Part shown: one piece after another, positions 31,723 through 42,859 of the stretch
Layout of the letters: the number at the start of each line of letters is the position of its first letter
Position numbering within the stretch: the stretch's first letter is position 1
Assembly: GCA_010093485.1 (NCBI GenBank)
Contig: MU001500.1
Span: forward strand, 1,839,478-1,903,477
DNA from: Karstenula rhodostoma CBS 690.94
Lineage: Eukaryota > Ascomycota > Dothideomycetes > Pleosporales > Didymosphaeriaceae
DNA: 64,000 bases
Direction of reading: 5' to 3'
Made by a program: the position numbers and the translations under genes
The notes under the pieces: generated by a model
What the model was told of the DNA's origin: nothing
Seen by the model: the letters and a program-made list of their open reading frames with translations, nothing else
The model's database searches: none

Positions 31723-32824
31723 CTATTCGTGGACGAAGCCCGGGGGTCGCTTCTCCAGAAACGCCGCGATTCCTTCCTTACAGTCCGCAAGCGAGAAACT
31801 GCTGTAATACAACGCGCGCTCAAGTTCCAGACCTGCGTCCAATGTCGTTGTCTCGGCTGCGAATCCTCAGCAAACACTGTCAAGATATGACGTGGAGTTG
31901 CTCACCAGTTTTGATGGCCTGTTTTGCTAACCCAATGGCAGGAGCTGAGAAGCTCGCAATGCGCGTCGCGATCTTTATTGCCTCAGTGACGACATCTTGT
32001 TCAGTAGGCACGGCCTTGTTCACGATACCATATCGCTCCATATCAGCGGACGTGACAGGCTCTCCGGTAAGGATGAACTCCATGGCCTGCAATCGATCAA
32101 CGATGTACCGTCACATGCGAAAGGAAATGCTCAACGAGCATCACTGATTGCGTATGCACCGACAGCTTACCTTCTGCTTTCCAACAGCTTTCGCTAGTCT
32201 TTGGGTCCCTCCTGCCCCGGGTATGGTCCCGAGCTTGATCTCTGGGAATCCGAATCGAGCATTCGCCGAAGCATACAGCATATCGCACTGTTCCCAGGGC
32301 TGTGAGGTCTGATCTTCAGAAGGTTGACCGAGGCTTGTCTTACCATCAGTGCGATTTCAAATCCCCCACCAAACTGCGCACATATCCCGTTCAGTTGGCG
32401 TGGCGAACGTCAAGGCCACGCAATTACTTACAGCGTATCCACGCACTGCTGCGATAACTGGCGTTCGCAGCTTTGAAAATCCCTCCTCGAGGTCTTTCAA
32501 CCATCCAATGCGATACGCTTCCGCAGTGGAGATCTTTGCTAGCTCTTGAATATCGGCCCCAGCTGCTCGCCATGTCATCCGGCTGTGGCGATGGAATTGG
32601 AAGGAGAACATACCACAGAATGGCGACTGGCCAGTACTCGTAAGCACAATCGCTCGTACTTCCACGTCCTGATCCAGCCTGTGCAGGGACTGCAGCAGCT
32701 CGTTGATCAGATTCTGCGATAACGCATTGCGTTTGATCGCGCGATTCAGCTCTACGACAGCAACACCTGCCTCTTGCTTCGAAGACACTACCAGAACTTC
32801 AGTATCCTTGTTGGCTGGATGCAT
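31723..32824 (-). CDS. Enoyl-CoA hydratase/isomerase (crotonase family)
   Basis: Six exons: 32824-32614, 32562-32432, 32373-32344, 32287-32171, 32086-31906 and 31856-31723, giving 267 residues with all phases in register and consensus splice sites. The family hydrates or isomerises acyl-CoA double bonds. The oxyanion-hole segment CAGADI forms across the first junction (residues 70-75). [10 protein letters not shown] is a complete 30-base exon and carries Glu120. [18 protein letters not shown] carries Glu140. Both glutamates needed for hydratase activity are therefore present. The C-terminus ([25 protein letters not shown]) is typical, and there is no peroxisomal SKL-like end or obvious mitochondrial leader. 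It could serve fatty-acid oxidation or a biosynthetic acyl-CoA. The neighbouring adenylating oxidoreductase, 1.6 kb away and transcribed outwards, hints at a shared pathway. Confidence 0.88.
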
Positions 32825-34463
32825 AGCGACCTGCCTGGGTTCGAGGAGAATGTGAAGATCGAAAGGACACGTTTTGAAGATATGCAGATGTCGTCGACAC
32901 CCCCCACGTTGTACAGCGGGTACCCGTGCACCACTGTCGGAGTTACAATCGAATGCGGTTGTTAGTTTCAACGTCGTCGGGGTTCTAGTGGTGGCCCATT
33001 TCCGAGACGACAGCGGGACCCCTGCTTTCGTCATTTGCGACGAAACATTGCAGCAGCTCGACACCGAGCGCGAACCTCCAATATACTTGCGTGCTGGACC
33101 ATTGCTTTTGCCAACAAGCGTTGGGACCGGCGTCGTTCCACACTTGGCAGGTACCAGGTGTTCGATCGCCATCACTAGCTCCTTCCCAAAGCGAATGCGC
33201 ATACAGATCCCGGGACAGCAGGGCTTCTCCACACCAAATCGCTTCATCCTCCGGGAGCAGCCGACCTGGCCCTGCATGAACGACATGGGCCGGCTTCTGT
33301 CTGCATGCCATGGATATCAACCGGACTTCACCGCGCTTTCCTAGTACGGGCATAGCAGCCCCCACCTGGGAGTGTTGGCGGAGAACAGCTTCGCAGAAAG
33401 GCCGGATTTCTTGCTGGGTACAGGACACGACTGAAACTCAGGCAACCGTGCCGGGCGCGTTCACATGTGCGTGCGAAATACCAGGTGCCCTGCACCCTCG
33501 GTTCTGCCCACAACATCACGGCGTAGACAACAACACCACACCCTTCCAAATGCACGATTCTGTCGAGCTAGTAGGAGGAGACGCCATGTTGATCTCTTCA
33601 GGACAAGCATGGGAATTGCTATTTGAGATGATTGTCTCAACGGTCGTGCTTCGCGGGGGTTTCCTTTCCAGCAAATGTGTTGCCGACGAATTCCTTGCCT
33701 GTAACACTGCGACGGGCAGGATTTTTCCGATACCAATTACCTTTGAAGAGATGATTGGGCTAGCTCTCGCTTGATTTCTTGCATCTGGCCTTCCCAGGCG
33801 GGAACGACGCTGGAGCTAGCAGTTAAGCACTTTGCGCTATTTACCAAGTTGTTCACGTGTGGCTTCATCGAGCGGCTCGAACTTTCCCTGCGAGCATCTC
33901 AAAACCAATGGAAAAGCAACGAAACACCTCATAGAATAGGCTTAATTGGGATGGCAGCTCGCTGCAAGCGTCGTCATGCTACAGTCGCATTCAAGGTCCC
34001 TGTCTTCGCGATAGAGAGCGATTCGCCAAGTTACGGCCTATTGCGATTGCCTCACTTCGCTTGGTATCAATCTATGCAAATAAAGGTCCCCACCATACAG
34101 CGAACTTTTCAAAGCCGGCGCTCGTCAAATCCGTCCAACCTAGGGTCGAGCTAATCAACAAAGTTACCCTTGTTAAAAGGAACGTGCGCAATCGGAACTT
34201 CCACAAACGTGACACCTCCGTGTTGCGTGGATTGTAGACCTGCTTTGATCCAGCCTACTGGGTCAGAAAGAAGTTGATCAAGAAGTTGCTAACCACGTTC
34301 AAGAGGTCGCGGAGGCGTAGGGGTGGACTGGACCGGGTACGGGGCCCTGCCATCGAGAAGAATCAACAAGAATGGTTTCAGTGACGTAAAAAGATCCGGT
34401 ATAAAGGGCAGTGGCAGCGCTCTCCACTTGCACAAGTCTGTTCAAGCAATTGTATCGACCAAG
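32825..34463. other. Divergent region with long overlapping open frames
   Basis: About 1.6 kb between the crotonase and the adenylating oxidoreductase, which point away from each other. Frames of 60-155 codons overlap on both strands, including one that continues the crotonase frame 5' of its ATG up to 33286. None shows a domain I recognise. The right end is presumably the promoter of the gene starting at 34464. Confidence 0.4.
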
Positions 34464-37400
34464 ATGGCTTCCTCTGGCGAATTCCAGTCCATCTCTACTC
34501 TGTCTACCAAAGACCAGATACTCTTTATGAGGTTCGCATCTGGTACCACCACCAGTACCCCTCACAATGTTGTCCATGAAGCCTTCGAATACCAGGTAGA
34601 TGCCAACCCTGCCTTGATTGCGGCAAAGCATGACGGAAGCGCTATCACGTACGCCGACCTCGACATACGGGCCAACCGGCTGGCCAACTATCTTATCAAA
34701 TGCGGCTTGAAGCCACAGCAGCGAGTTTGCTTGGTGGTGCAGCGATCATTTGATATGCTGGTAGGGATTCTTGCGATCCTGAAAAGCGGGTGCCAATACG
34801 TGCCCCTGGATGGAGGGGTCGTATCGGAAGAAGCACTGCAACATACGCTGCGGGATACAAATGCATCTTTTGTTCTTGCGTTGCCGAAGTTTGCGAGCAA
34901 AGTCATTCAATGCGCACCCCAGGAAGTTCACATTGTATGCCTAGGAACGAATCGAGAAGTTTCTGCGCCATCCCATCGGCCTACCGTGCCGGTCTCCGCT
35001 GCCGATGGAGCTTACGCTATCTACACTTCAGGTAAGATCAAACGCGATAATATAGCTTTCGAAACTGATAAAATCTAGGTAGCACTGGCAAACCCAAAGG
35101 AGTTGATGTTTCTCACGGCAATGTGACGAATGCGCTACTGCTGAACCCAGGGAAGTTGGGGGTCGCACCAGGGACTAAGGTTGGCCAGGTCCTGAATGTT
35201 TCTTTTGACATGGGCAAGTCTAAACTTGCAACAAACCGGTGGAGTTTCCATCCTGACGATTCATTACAGGCGCTTGGGAGACCTTGGGATGCCTAATGAA
35301 TGGCGGCACGCTTTGCCTTAGAACCTCGAGCTGGGAAAACACACTGGAAGAGGTACGCGTGTTCTTAATTTGAGACCTATCACCATACTGATGTACACCT
35401 AGATCGATGTTCTAATTGCAACACCTTCGATCCTGTCGAAGTGGAGCCGCAATCGCTTCCCGAACATTAAGACCGTCGTCACTGGCGGTGAGCCTTGTCC
35501 ACAAAGGTAAAACCATGGCAGCTAGCTATCAACGCACAACGATTGGTTTTAACGGTAGTACAGTCTTGCAGACGAATGGGCTGTTGGCACAAACTACTAC
35601 AATATTTGCGGCCCTACAGAGATTACCATCCTCAACTCCGCCCATCTACATACACCTGGCCAGTTTCTCACCATAGGCAAACCCCTTCCGAACACCACAG
35701 TGTACATACTGGACGACGATGAAAAACCGGTCGCCATCGGAGAGATAGGCTCGATGTGGGTGGGTGGCGCTGGCGTTACGCGTGGATACATTAATCTACC
35801 CGAGCTCACCGCGAAGCGATTCAAATTGGACAAGTTTCGGAACGACGGGTATGTTGCCTATGCATTCGATTGGTCGGTTTGAGCAAAGCATTGAGAATTT
35901 CTAGGTCGAAGATGTTCAACACTGGAGATCTAGTACGTTGGCGGGAGGACGGCTCGCTCGAGACATTCGGTAGATCGGACGACCAGGTCAAGATCAAGGT
36001 AAGACAGCTATCAATAATCAAGTTGAGCATGACTAACAGAATTAGGGGTTCAGAGTTGAGTTGGATGGTGTGACTGCAGTGATTGAGGTAAGCTATTTCC
36101 AATTCACAGGCCGAGTTGCCCGCATTTGCCTTTGCGACGTGACATCCGCATAGTCGATTCGCATATCCGCGCGAATATGGCTCAGTGGCCAGGAGTCCCT
36201 CTATGCTTTTCAACATCCTCCTAAGATGGCATAGCTAACTCGCGCAGGCGTTTCCTGGAATCTCGCGAGCTTGCGCCAAAATGGTGCATAAGAAATTGCA
36301 CGGTTTCTATGTCGCTGAGTCTGATATCGACAAGCTAGCCTTGGATGCTTTTGTGCGGCAGCACCTTCCATTTTACTCCGTTCCGGAAATATGGATTTAC
36401 GTTTCCGAGATACCGCTCACTCCAAACGGGAAAGTTGACAAAAAGACCCTCGTCGAACTAGCTCTCAGCGCTGCCGCAACTGCTTACAAGACTGGAGCTG
36501 TTCCGCTCCTTGAAGCACCAGTCCCATCTGTTGCTGTGCCAGTACAGGAAGCGGAGCTAAGCGTGGACTTGGAAAAGGCGGAAGGATACAACAGGGCCAT
36601 CGTGCGGCACAGTTTATCAATCATCAAAGGAGGCACCGCCAGTGTCTCCGAGTCGCTCGAGTCAGAGCTCGACAAGCTACCTGCAAAGAAGGGCTTCCAC
36701 GGACAAAGATGGCTGCGCCACCGTGCTTTCATCCTGTACAGACGTTTTTTCTCCGTCGTCCTGCTTGCCAACATTGCTACGGCGTGCTTAATTCTATATC
36801 GAGGAGTGGAACGAGACCGATACATCTTGGCCGATGTTTTGACCGCATTTGCAGCAAATTTGTGCATGACCGTCTTGATGCGGTCAGAGCCTGTGGTCAA
36901 TCTACTGTTCACGGTGGCGTGCTCTGTTCCCACGTCTTGGCCTCTTGCAATCCGTCGCCATTGCGCGAGGGTGTTCCACATTGGTAAGAAGCCTGTCTTG
37001 GCTTTCCTATGAACGACACTACTAACCGTGCATGCATTTAGGCGGGATTCACAGCAGTTGCGCAATTGCTTCTGTTGGATGGTTTACCATCTTCACGGTT
37101 GGGGCCAGCTTGGAGCTTGCAAAGGAGCCAGAACGTCGCTGCCTAACTCTCGCACCGACTGTCCTTACTTACATCGTCTGGCCGATTCTCATCGCCATCG
37201 CAGGAACCTCGCATCCCACTTTCCGGGCCAAGCGCCACGATATCTGGGAGATGACGCACCGCTTTGGTGGTTGGACGGCGCTCATCCTTCTCTGGGTGCA
37301 ATCATTTCTTACGACCAAGGACCTTGCTATTGGTGTAGCACCGTCTCGCGCGTACCTCACGTCTCCCGGCATCTGGCTACTAAGTCTTGCCACTGCCGCC

Positions 37401-38094
37401 ATCATATTTCCGTGGCTATTCCTCCGCAAAGTACCAGTTCGGTCGGAAGTGCTCTCTCCTCACGCTGTTCGTCTCTGGTTTGACTACACTGATCCCGTAG
37501 TCGGCACAGCGGTTCGTCTAGGCAAGTCCTCAGCAACAAATTCCATAATCTGCCACTGACTATTTCCTAGCCGAGAGACCCCTTCGCGACTGGCACGGCT
37601 TCGCAACCATCACCAACGCTAATGGCCGTGGCTTTTCCCTCGTTGTCAGCAACGCCGGCGACTTCACCAAGCGCACGATCAACCGCGCACCAACCCACAT
37701 CTGGGTCCGAGGCATACCGACCTGTGGCGTGCTACGAATCGCGCCACTATTTCGGTCGGTCGTGCTGGTCGCCACTGGTTCTGGAATCGGGCCATGCCTC
37801 GCAGTCATTCTCGCGAAGAAGGTTCCGTGCCGTATCCTTTGGACAGCGCCGAATCACGAGCAAACGTTCGGGAAGGATTTAGTAGACTCGGTGTTACAGA
37901 CAGATCCGCACGCGGTCATCCACAACACGCGTACGATGGGCAAGCCGGATATGCCGCTAATGGCCTGGAAGCTGTACAAGGAGAGTGGGGCCGAAGCAGT
38001 GTGTGTTATCAGCAACAAGGTCTTCACACAGCGGGTTGTGTACGCGATGGAGAGCAGGGGCGTTCCAGCGTACGGTGCGATATTCGATTCTTAG
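34464..38094 (+). CDS. Adenylation domain fused to membrane flavoprotein-like reductase
   Basis: Ten exons (34464-35031, 35079-35213, 35270-35352, 35403-35506, 35564-35848, 35905-35998, 36046-36087, 36248-36983, 37042-37521, 37571-38094) give 1016 residues; every phase fits. Residues 1-520 are an ANL adenylation domain: TSGSTGKPKGV (about 188-198, formed across intron 1), FDMGAWETLG, YYNICGPTE, FNTGDLVRW, GRSDDQVKIKGFRVELDG and PLTPNGKVDKKTL with the catalytic Lys. No phosphopantetheine carrier motif follows. Instead there is a linker, about six hydrophobic segments (FFSVVLLANIATACLILY, LLFTVACSVPTSWPL, WFTIFTVGASLEL, LTYIVWPILIAIAGT, WTALILLWVQSFL, WLLSLATAAIIFPWLFL) and a soluble end with VVLVATGSGIGPCLAV, a ferredoxin-reductase type nucleotide loop. 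The architecture resembles fungal TmpA/TmpB-like membrane flavoproteins and NRPS-like oxidoreductases. I infer activation and reduction of a carboxylic acid at a membrane. Two introns are GC-AG. Confidence 0.85.
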
Positions 38095-39504
38095 ATTGGT
38101 ACCGGCTAGCTATCGACAGATGGTGTTCATGGTTACTGGTACTGCTATATAGAGGCTTGGGATGGCGCCAGGTTCTTTCTGGTTATTGCACGCGGATAAG
38201 CAAATTGCTTTACACTCATTGCTGTTCATTTCGATTTAGCCGAAGTCTTACTCCTGAAAACAATATAGACAATCGGCATTGACTATGCTGGACCAATGTC
38301 AGGATGATGTACGGTGTGTTGCAGGCGTCGGGGTTACAGCAGCCTTCCAATGGCTGACGGAGGGTATAAAAGTACTGGGTCGCTACGAGGGACACCATGG
38401 TGCTGTCACGATTGGGAAATCGCAGGGCTGTACCCTTCCTTCCCACAGCGCGGGACCCCACCTGACTTGTTCTGCGATTAGCGTTCGTCGAGCTGAGGTC
38501 CTCACTTCCGTCTTGCCAAGAGATCCCACTTCCCGAGACACTACTTATTGGCTCGGTCGTCGTCTTTGGCCTATTTTATGAAGCTGTCGCATTAAGCTCT
38601 ACCTTCTCCGGAGCTCCACAGCCTGGCTTTTCGTGGATTCCGAAGAGCATTCCATACGCTACTGTCCCCTAGAAATGAAAAATTACGAAGGTACTATTTA
38701 TTTCACCAGTATTCGCATTTCGGCCTCTGATCATAATAGTCCGTGCATGCGCGGGTTCCGAAAGTAGTTTACTAGATCGTACGCCCCGTCACTAGCTATG
38801 CCAGAAATGTGAAACCTAATTCTAATGGCCCCCGATTACGATAGCCTGTGCATGCGACGTCCTTCGGGTTAGAAAGTGGCTTACTAGGTCGTACGCACCG
38901 TCACTAGCCATGCCAGAAATGTGAAACCTCATTCCAACGGCCCCCATAAGCATTGCCAAGCTCAATGATTTACTCGGCCCCACGTTGGTCCTGTGTTCTA
39001 CGTGTGGAAATGCGTTGACCAGCTCAAACGGTTTCTCTCAAAGCCATCGCTTCTCCGAGGAAGGGGCAAGGGGCCAGATCCCTATTCCAATTGATCAAGG
39101 GAGCGACTCGCGATACCGAGGCCTAGAGGTACCAAACGCGACTACATTTGGTATTTCAATGCCATTATGTTTCTCGGACAACACAGACGAACACTTGACA
39201 CCGAAATCCGGTGCCTAATTCGGACTCGGTGGAACGAATGGGAATCTTGATAACCTTGCAGTGCTCGGGAGTCCAACAAGAAACGGAAAGTGGTGTCAAT
39301 GAAACTACTAGAGAGGCTAAGAGCACCCTCTAGTAATATAGCGTCCCCCTGCGGTTGTTCTCTATATGAAAGACCAGATCTATCAAGTTGATTTTCTATC
39401 ACCACAGACTCGCTTTACTTTCATTTATTTGAGAACTTTGATTTCTTCGCATTCATTCATACACACACACACATATTTATCTCTTTGTTTAGCAAATTAT
39501 CCCA
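38095..39504. other. Spacer with tandem duplication
   Basis: About 1.4 kb without a recognised gene. It contains an imperfect tandem repeat (38721-38945). A short (AC)n run lies at about 39,460-39,473, just upstream of the aerolysin-like gene. Confidence 0.45.
38721..38945. repeat. Imperfect tandem duplication, about 105-112 bases per unit
   Basis: Unit 1 is 38721-38825 and unit 2 is 38826-38937, followed by the first eight bases of a third. Shared blocks are GTGCATGCG, GTCGTACGC or ATCGTACGC, CCGTCACTAGC and ATGCCAGAAATGTGAAACCT. Many mismatches are C/T or A/G transitions, plus a short insertion near the middle of unit 2. Confidence 0.85.
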
Positions 39505-40751
39505 ATGCGCTTTGATTTTGCTAAATTGGCTATTCTGGCCCTCTTCCTTGCAACTGGACGCGCCGAGGACAGCTGCGATAATGGTCCGTTTGCACCCGGC
39601 TGAGTGGGCGGCCTGGCATTTCCCAAGAACTTGGACGATAAAACGACGTGCGAATGCCGATGGAAAGGCGGTGACGTTGTTACTGGTATCGAAGCATGGT
39701 CTACATACGACCACATAGAAGGTATTCAATTCAAATTCGAGATTAGTGGATGGATCGACGTGCATGGGAAGATCCCGGATAAAGCTATACAAACCTAGTT
39801 GACAGAATGGGAGGCTACCGATGAAATCTGTATGTTACCAGTGTGTGGATGGAATACTTCCCTCTAACGGGCAATGCAGCCGTTCATATCTGGAACAACC
39901 AACCGAAAGGCTATCCGATGGACGCGCCTGCCATGATTCAGATCCACAGAGGAGATGAGAACATCTTCCAAGTGGGTGCCGCTTCCCAGAGGACAACGTT
40001 TCCAGAAATTTCGGGTATCGATCAAGGCGCCGGTATCATCCTTGGAGTCAAGGCACGCTCCACAGACTGGGTCAACTCTATCGAGTTTAAGATGCTGAAG
40101 CCTAACATGATCAGCTCAGAGCTAATAGATATGGTCATGAAAGAAGACATGGAAGCTTGGAACAAGCAGCAGAGGGGTATAGAAACGGTGAACTTAGATA
40201 GCATGTTCATCATGAACCCGTACCCGACAGGCGGTAAAGATCAAACGTACGAATTCGGAGGGACGATCAGAAAAGAAAATACCCAGAAGCTCATCGACGG
40301 GACCACGAACCTCTGGGGGAGCTCTATATCAACTACCGTGGGCTTAAGTGTTGTGGTCCCTCAACTCGGCGATATCTCCAACGAAATAACAACTTCCGCC
40401 GAATATCAGCAAACAAGATTGAAGCAAACCGAAGAGGAACGAAAGGAAGGGAAAGACATAACCTGGAAAGTAGGGACCGCCGAGGGAAATTTACTTAAGC
40501 CACAGGAGGCTGTCAAATGCTCCGCCTGGACACTCTCTGGTACTTTTGCAAGCCCTTACACCGGGACGATTCGAGAAAAATGGGAAGATGGTAGCACGTT
40601 CGAGTATCTCACTCAGGGAGACTTTGAATCGATCGGCTGGACGAAAACATTTGCTCATTGCGAACCTTGGGAGATCTCGAAGATTCCGTCTGGCGCGCGA
40701 TTGGGGGAGGCTAAAGACGTGTCCAAGCGTGCAGTCGAGTTTCACGGATGA
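39505..40751 (+). pseudogene. Secreted aerolysin-like pore-forming protein gene, interrupted
   Basis: The frame opens at 39505 with a typical secretion signal (basic start, then LAILALFLATGRA, cut before EDSC). It continues as a jacalin-like beta domain, including GIEAWSTYDHIEGIQF. That frame meets TGA at 39601-39603 and TAG at 39796-39798. From about 39840 the reading moves to another frame that stays open for some 300 residues to 40751. This second part has the Ser/Thr-rich alternating strand region (around 40,310-40,430) and the aromatic, Thr-rich sheet pattern of the aerolysin/ETX pore-forming fold. I found no consensus intron that removes the TGA, so the copy appears broken, although a non-consensus intron near 39,797-39,840 cannot be excluded. 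Family: secreted beta-pore-forming proteins with a lectin-like head. A functional toxin is not claimed. Confidence 0.55.
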
Positions 40752-41522
40752 GGGTTGTATCCAGTCAGCTGGAGAACACAAAGAGATGCGTACACTACAC
40801 GAGCAGCGCTTACTCCCTAGGCATCTGGCATGTCAACTCAGCTAGGCTTTCCCTTTTCGACCGTTTATTCTGGAGTTGATCGCGTAGTGTTTCATTTATC
40901 GGGATTCACGTTTAGTGTATACTGTATTGTACGTATTTTGCTTCGTTCCGTTGGGTTGACGTAGAATGTGAATGTGTTGGTTGGGTGATCGCCTGGATAG
41001 ATGCGGGGCTAAATATCCGCGCGGCGCAGCCGAGTCCCAGGGGGCGATGTTTTAGTGCCCGCCAACTCCAGTCCCACATTCCCTCACTTGCTCCAAAACG
41101 AAAAAAAAAAAAAAAAAAAAAACTCCTCAATATAACCTTTCAAAGAGAGTCGCTACGAGGCACATGACGTCCCACAGATTACGCAGTGTAGGAGATGTCG
41201 TTGCGTAGGGATAGATCTCTTGCGGTCAGCGCATTATTGGCCCGTCATCTCGGCAACTGCGCCGCATTGCTGCGCCTACCATTATTCTAGACAATTATAT
41301 TTAAGCTCGTAAGCTCTTCATTTCGCAACCTGGCGTAACCTCTCACCTCACTGGTATCTCTGTCAAGTCCCTGGCGACCCTTTCGTTAATCCACGGCTGA
41401 ACTCTCCTCGGCAACACAACGTTGCGTATGTATACCGCTGGCAGCATTTAATCCTAACCTCGCCTCGTGTCTTGTTGCACAACAACGACCTTTTTGAGAC
41501 CAATCCTTGAGCGACGGCGGTA
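40752..41522. other. Intergenic region with poly-A tract
   Basis: About 770 bases. A run of some 20 A residues lies at about 41,101-41,121. No gene, RNA or transposon end is recognised beside it, so it may be a processed-element tail or simple repeat. The right end should be the promoter of the F-box gene. Confidence 0.45.
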
Positions 41523-42170
41523 ATGGGTACACAGAATGTTCAGACACGAGTGTGTTCAATCGCGGAACTCGTGGAAAGTATTCTGCACCAGGCAGACATG
41601 TCGCCATTGGACCTCCTCTTGGCGCGACGCATCAACAAGACCTTCAACGATGTTATTATTCACAGCCTGCCATTCCGACGCGCCCTTTTTCTCGAACCGA
41701 ACCCCGATGGCATGGAGTTGGATATAGACCCTTCCAAGGTCGAAGTCAATCCATTTCTTAGGAAGATTTTTCCACAGGCGACCAAGGATTACTTTGACCT
41801 TGCTTTGGATCCAATAAAGAGGAAACATTTCCTCCTGGTAGGTCACGAGGTTCTTGTTTGCCAAGGCAAGCTTTGCAAGGTCGGTAATTCGAATCGCGTC
41901 CGGCTTGCATATCTGGACGACAACCGCTGCTTTGTCCATCTACCGCGCCTTGATACAAATGACGAGGAGGACTATTTTACACGGGCGCAATGGTACGAAC
42001 ATGCATTATGGCGGAAGATGTACGCGACACGACCAAATCTATCCACACACGTCGTCTGGAAATCACCTATCTATCATCAATACGACATAGTGCACGAAGC
42101 GACACTAGGCGAGATCGTATCTGCGGTGGTAACAGGCCAGGTCGTATTTTCGACACCTGAACACAAGTAA
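41523..42170 (+). CDS. F-box-like hypothetical protein
   Basis: A single-exon 215-residue frame. The N-terminus, VCSIAELVESILHQADMSPL followed by DLLLARRINKTFNDVIIHS, has the spacing of an F-box (Leu/Pro turn replaced by AELVESIL, then the R-I-N-x-x-F-x-D helix). The following region, FRRALFLEPNPDG, is usual for short ascomycete F-box proteins in expanded families. The remainder has no recognised substrate-binding repeats. F-box proteins recruit targets to SCF ubiquitin ligases; the target is unknown. The frame has no lesions despite lying between broken genes. Confidence 0.75.
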   Translation: MGTQNVQTRVCSIAELVESILHQADMSPLDLLLARRINKTFNDVIIHSLPFRRALFLEPNPDGMELDIDPSKVEVNPFLRKIFPQATKDYFDLALDPIKRKHFLLVGHEVLVCQGKLCKVGNSNRVRLAYLDDNRCFVHLPRLDTNDEEDYFTRAQWYEHALWRKMYATRPNLSTHVVWKSPIYHQYDIVHEATLGEIVSAVVTGQVVFSTPEHK

Positions 42171-42311
42171 GACCATAGTCAATCCGAGTACAGTACGTTG
42201 CCAACCCAGGTTGTTACATTAAGTAGCCCGAACGATAGTAATGCTTTGATCCTCCCTTCCCAGTGCTCGCACGTGCCTCAGTGTATTAGATACACAATGC
42301 TCCGAGGATCA

Positions 42312-42774
42312 CTAGATTTTCGAAGTTGCCATCTTCTTCCCGTTCTTCGGACGGTCGCTGTCCCACTTCTGATTCAACATCTTCGCGTGCTCCGCCTTCT
42401 TGGTGAATCCTTCAAACACCTTTGGCCATCCGCCCCCAAGCGTACGAATATCGACAGGCCGCCCGGTCTTTATATCCATGTAGGTGACTGAGCCTTTGAC
42501 TTCCGCTACAATGGCCTGCTGCTTGAGGAATAAAAGCGAAGTTGTTCCGCCGTTGCGCGTCGGCTGAGTATCATCTTCTCGATATGCCACGATGAGCTGT
42601 TTCCTATGAGCGTTGTTGTTTCATCGTCGATCAATGAATGGTACGTACGGCATCTGTATATGTGACCTGTCTTCGTATGTCGAGCTCGTATCATCTCACT
42701 ACGGGTATGACCGACTTGGCGTGTATCATGTCGTTGTACTCATCCTCATTCAAGTACTCATCATAGCTCTCCAT
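42312..42774 (-). pseudogene. Broken acyl-CoA thioesterase-like gene
   Basis: The C-terminal part, 42590-42312, reads TSLLFLKQQAIVAEVKGSVT and then YMDIKTGRPVDIRTLGGGWP and VFEGFTKKAEHAKMLNQKW, a pattern typical of fungal hot-dog thioesterases of the 4HBT group. Upstream, a frame starting at 42774 gives ESYDEYLNEDEYNDMIHAK and VIPVVR, then hits TGA at 42693-42691 and continues in frame with YELDIRRQVTYTDAV. A donor-like GTACGT follows near 42,650, but the phases do not match the downstream exon. The next gene starts only 85 bases upstream on the other strand, so there is no room for a normal N-terminal exon. I read it as a decayed gene. Confidence 0.5.
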
Positions 42775-42859
42775 GACCCTGTGGAAGCAGGTACCTGTCA
42801 CATTAAGTTTCCTTGCGCTTCAGTCCACCATTACAAAGCGACCCAGCAAATTCCCGCAG

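Noticed and set aside
41101..41121. Poly-A tract as the tail of a retroposed gene
   Set aside because: Sequence upstream shows no coding or SINE-like promoter signature and no target-site duplication was seen.
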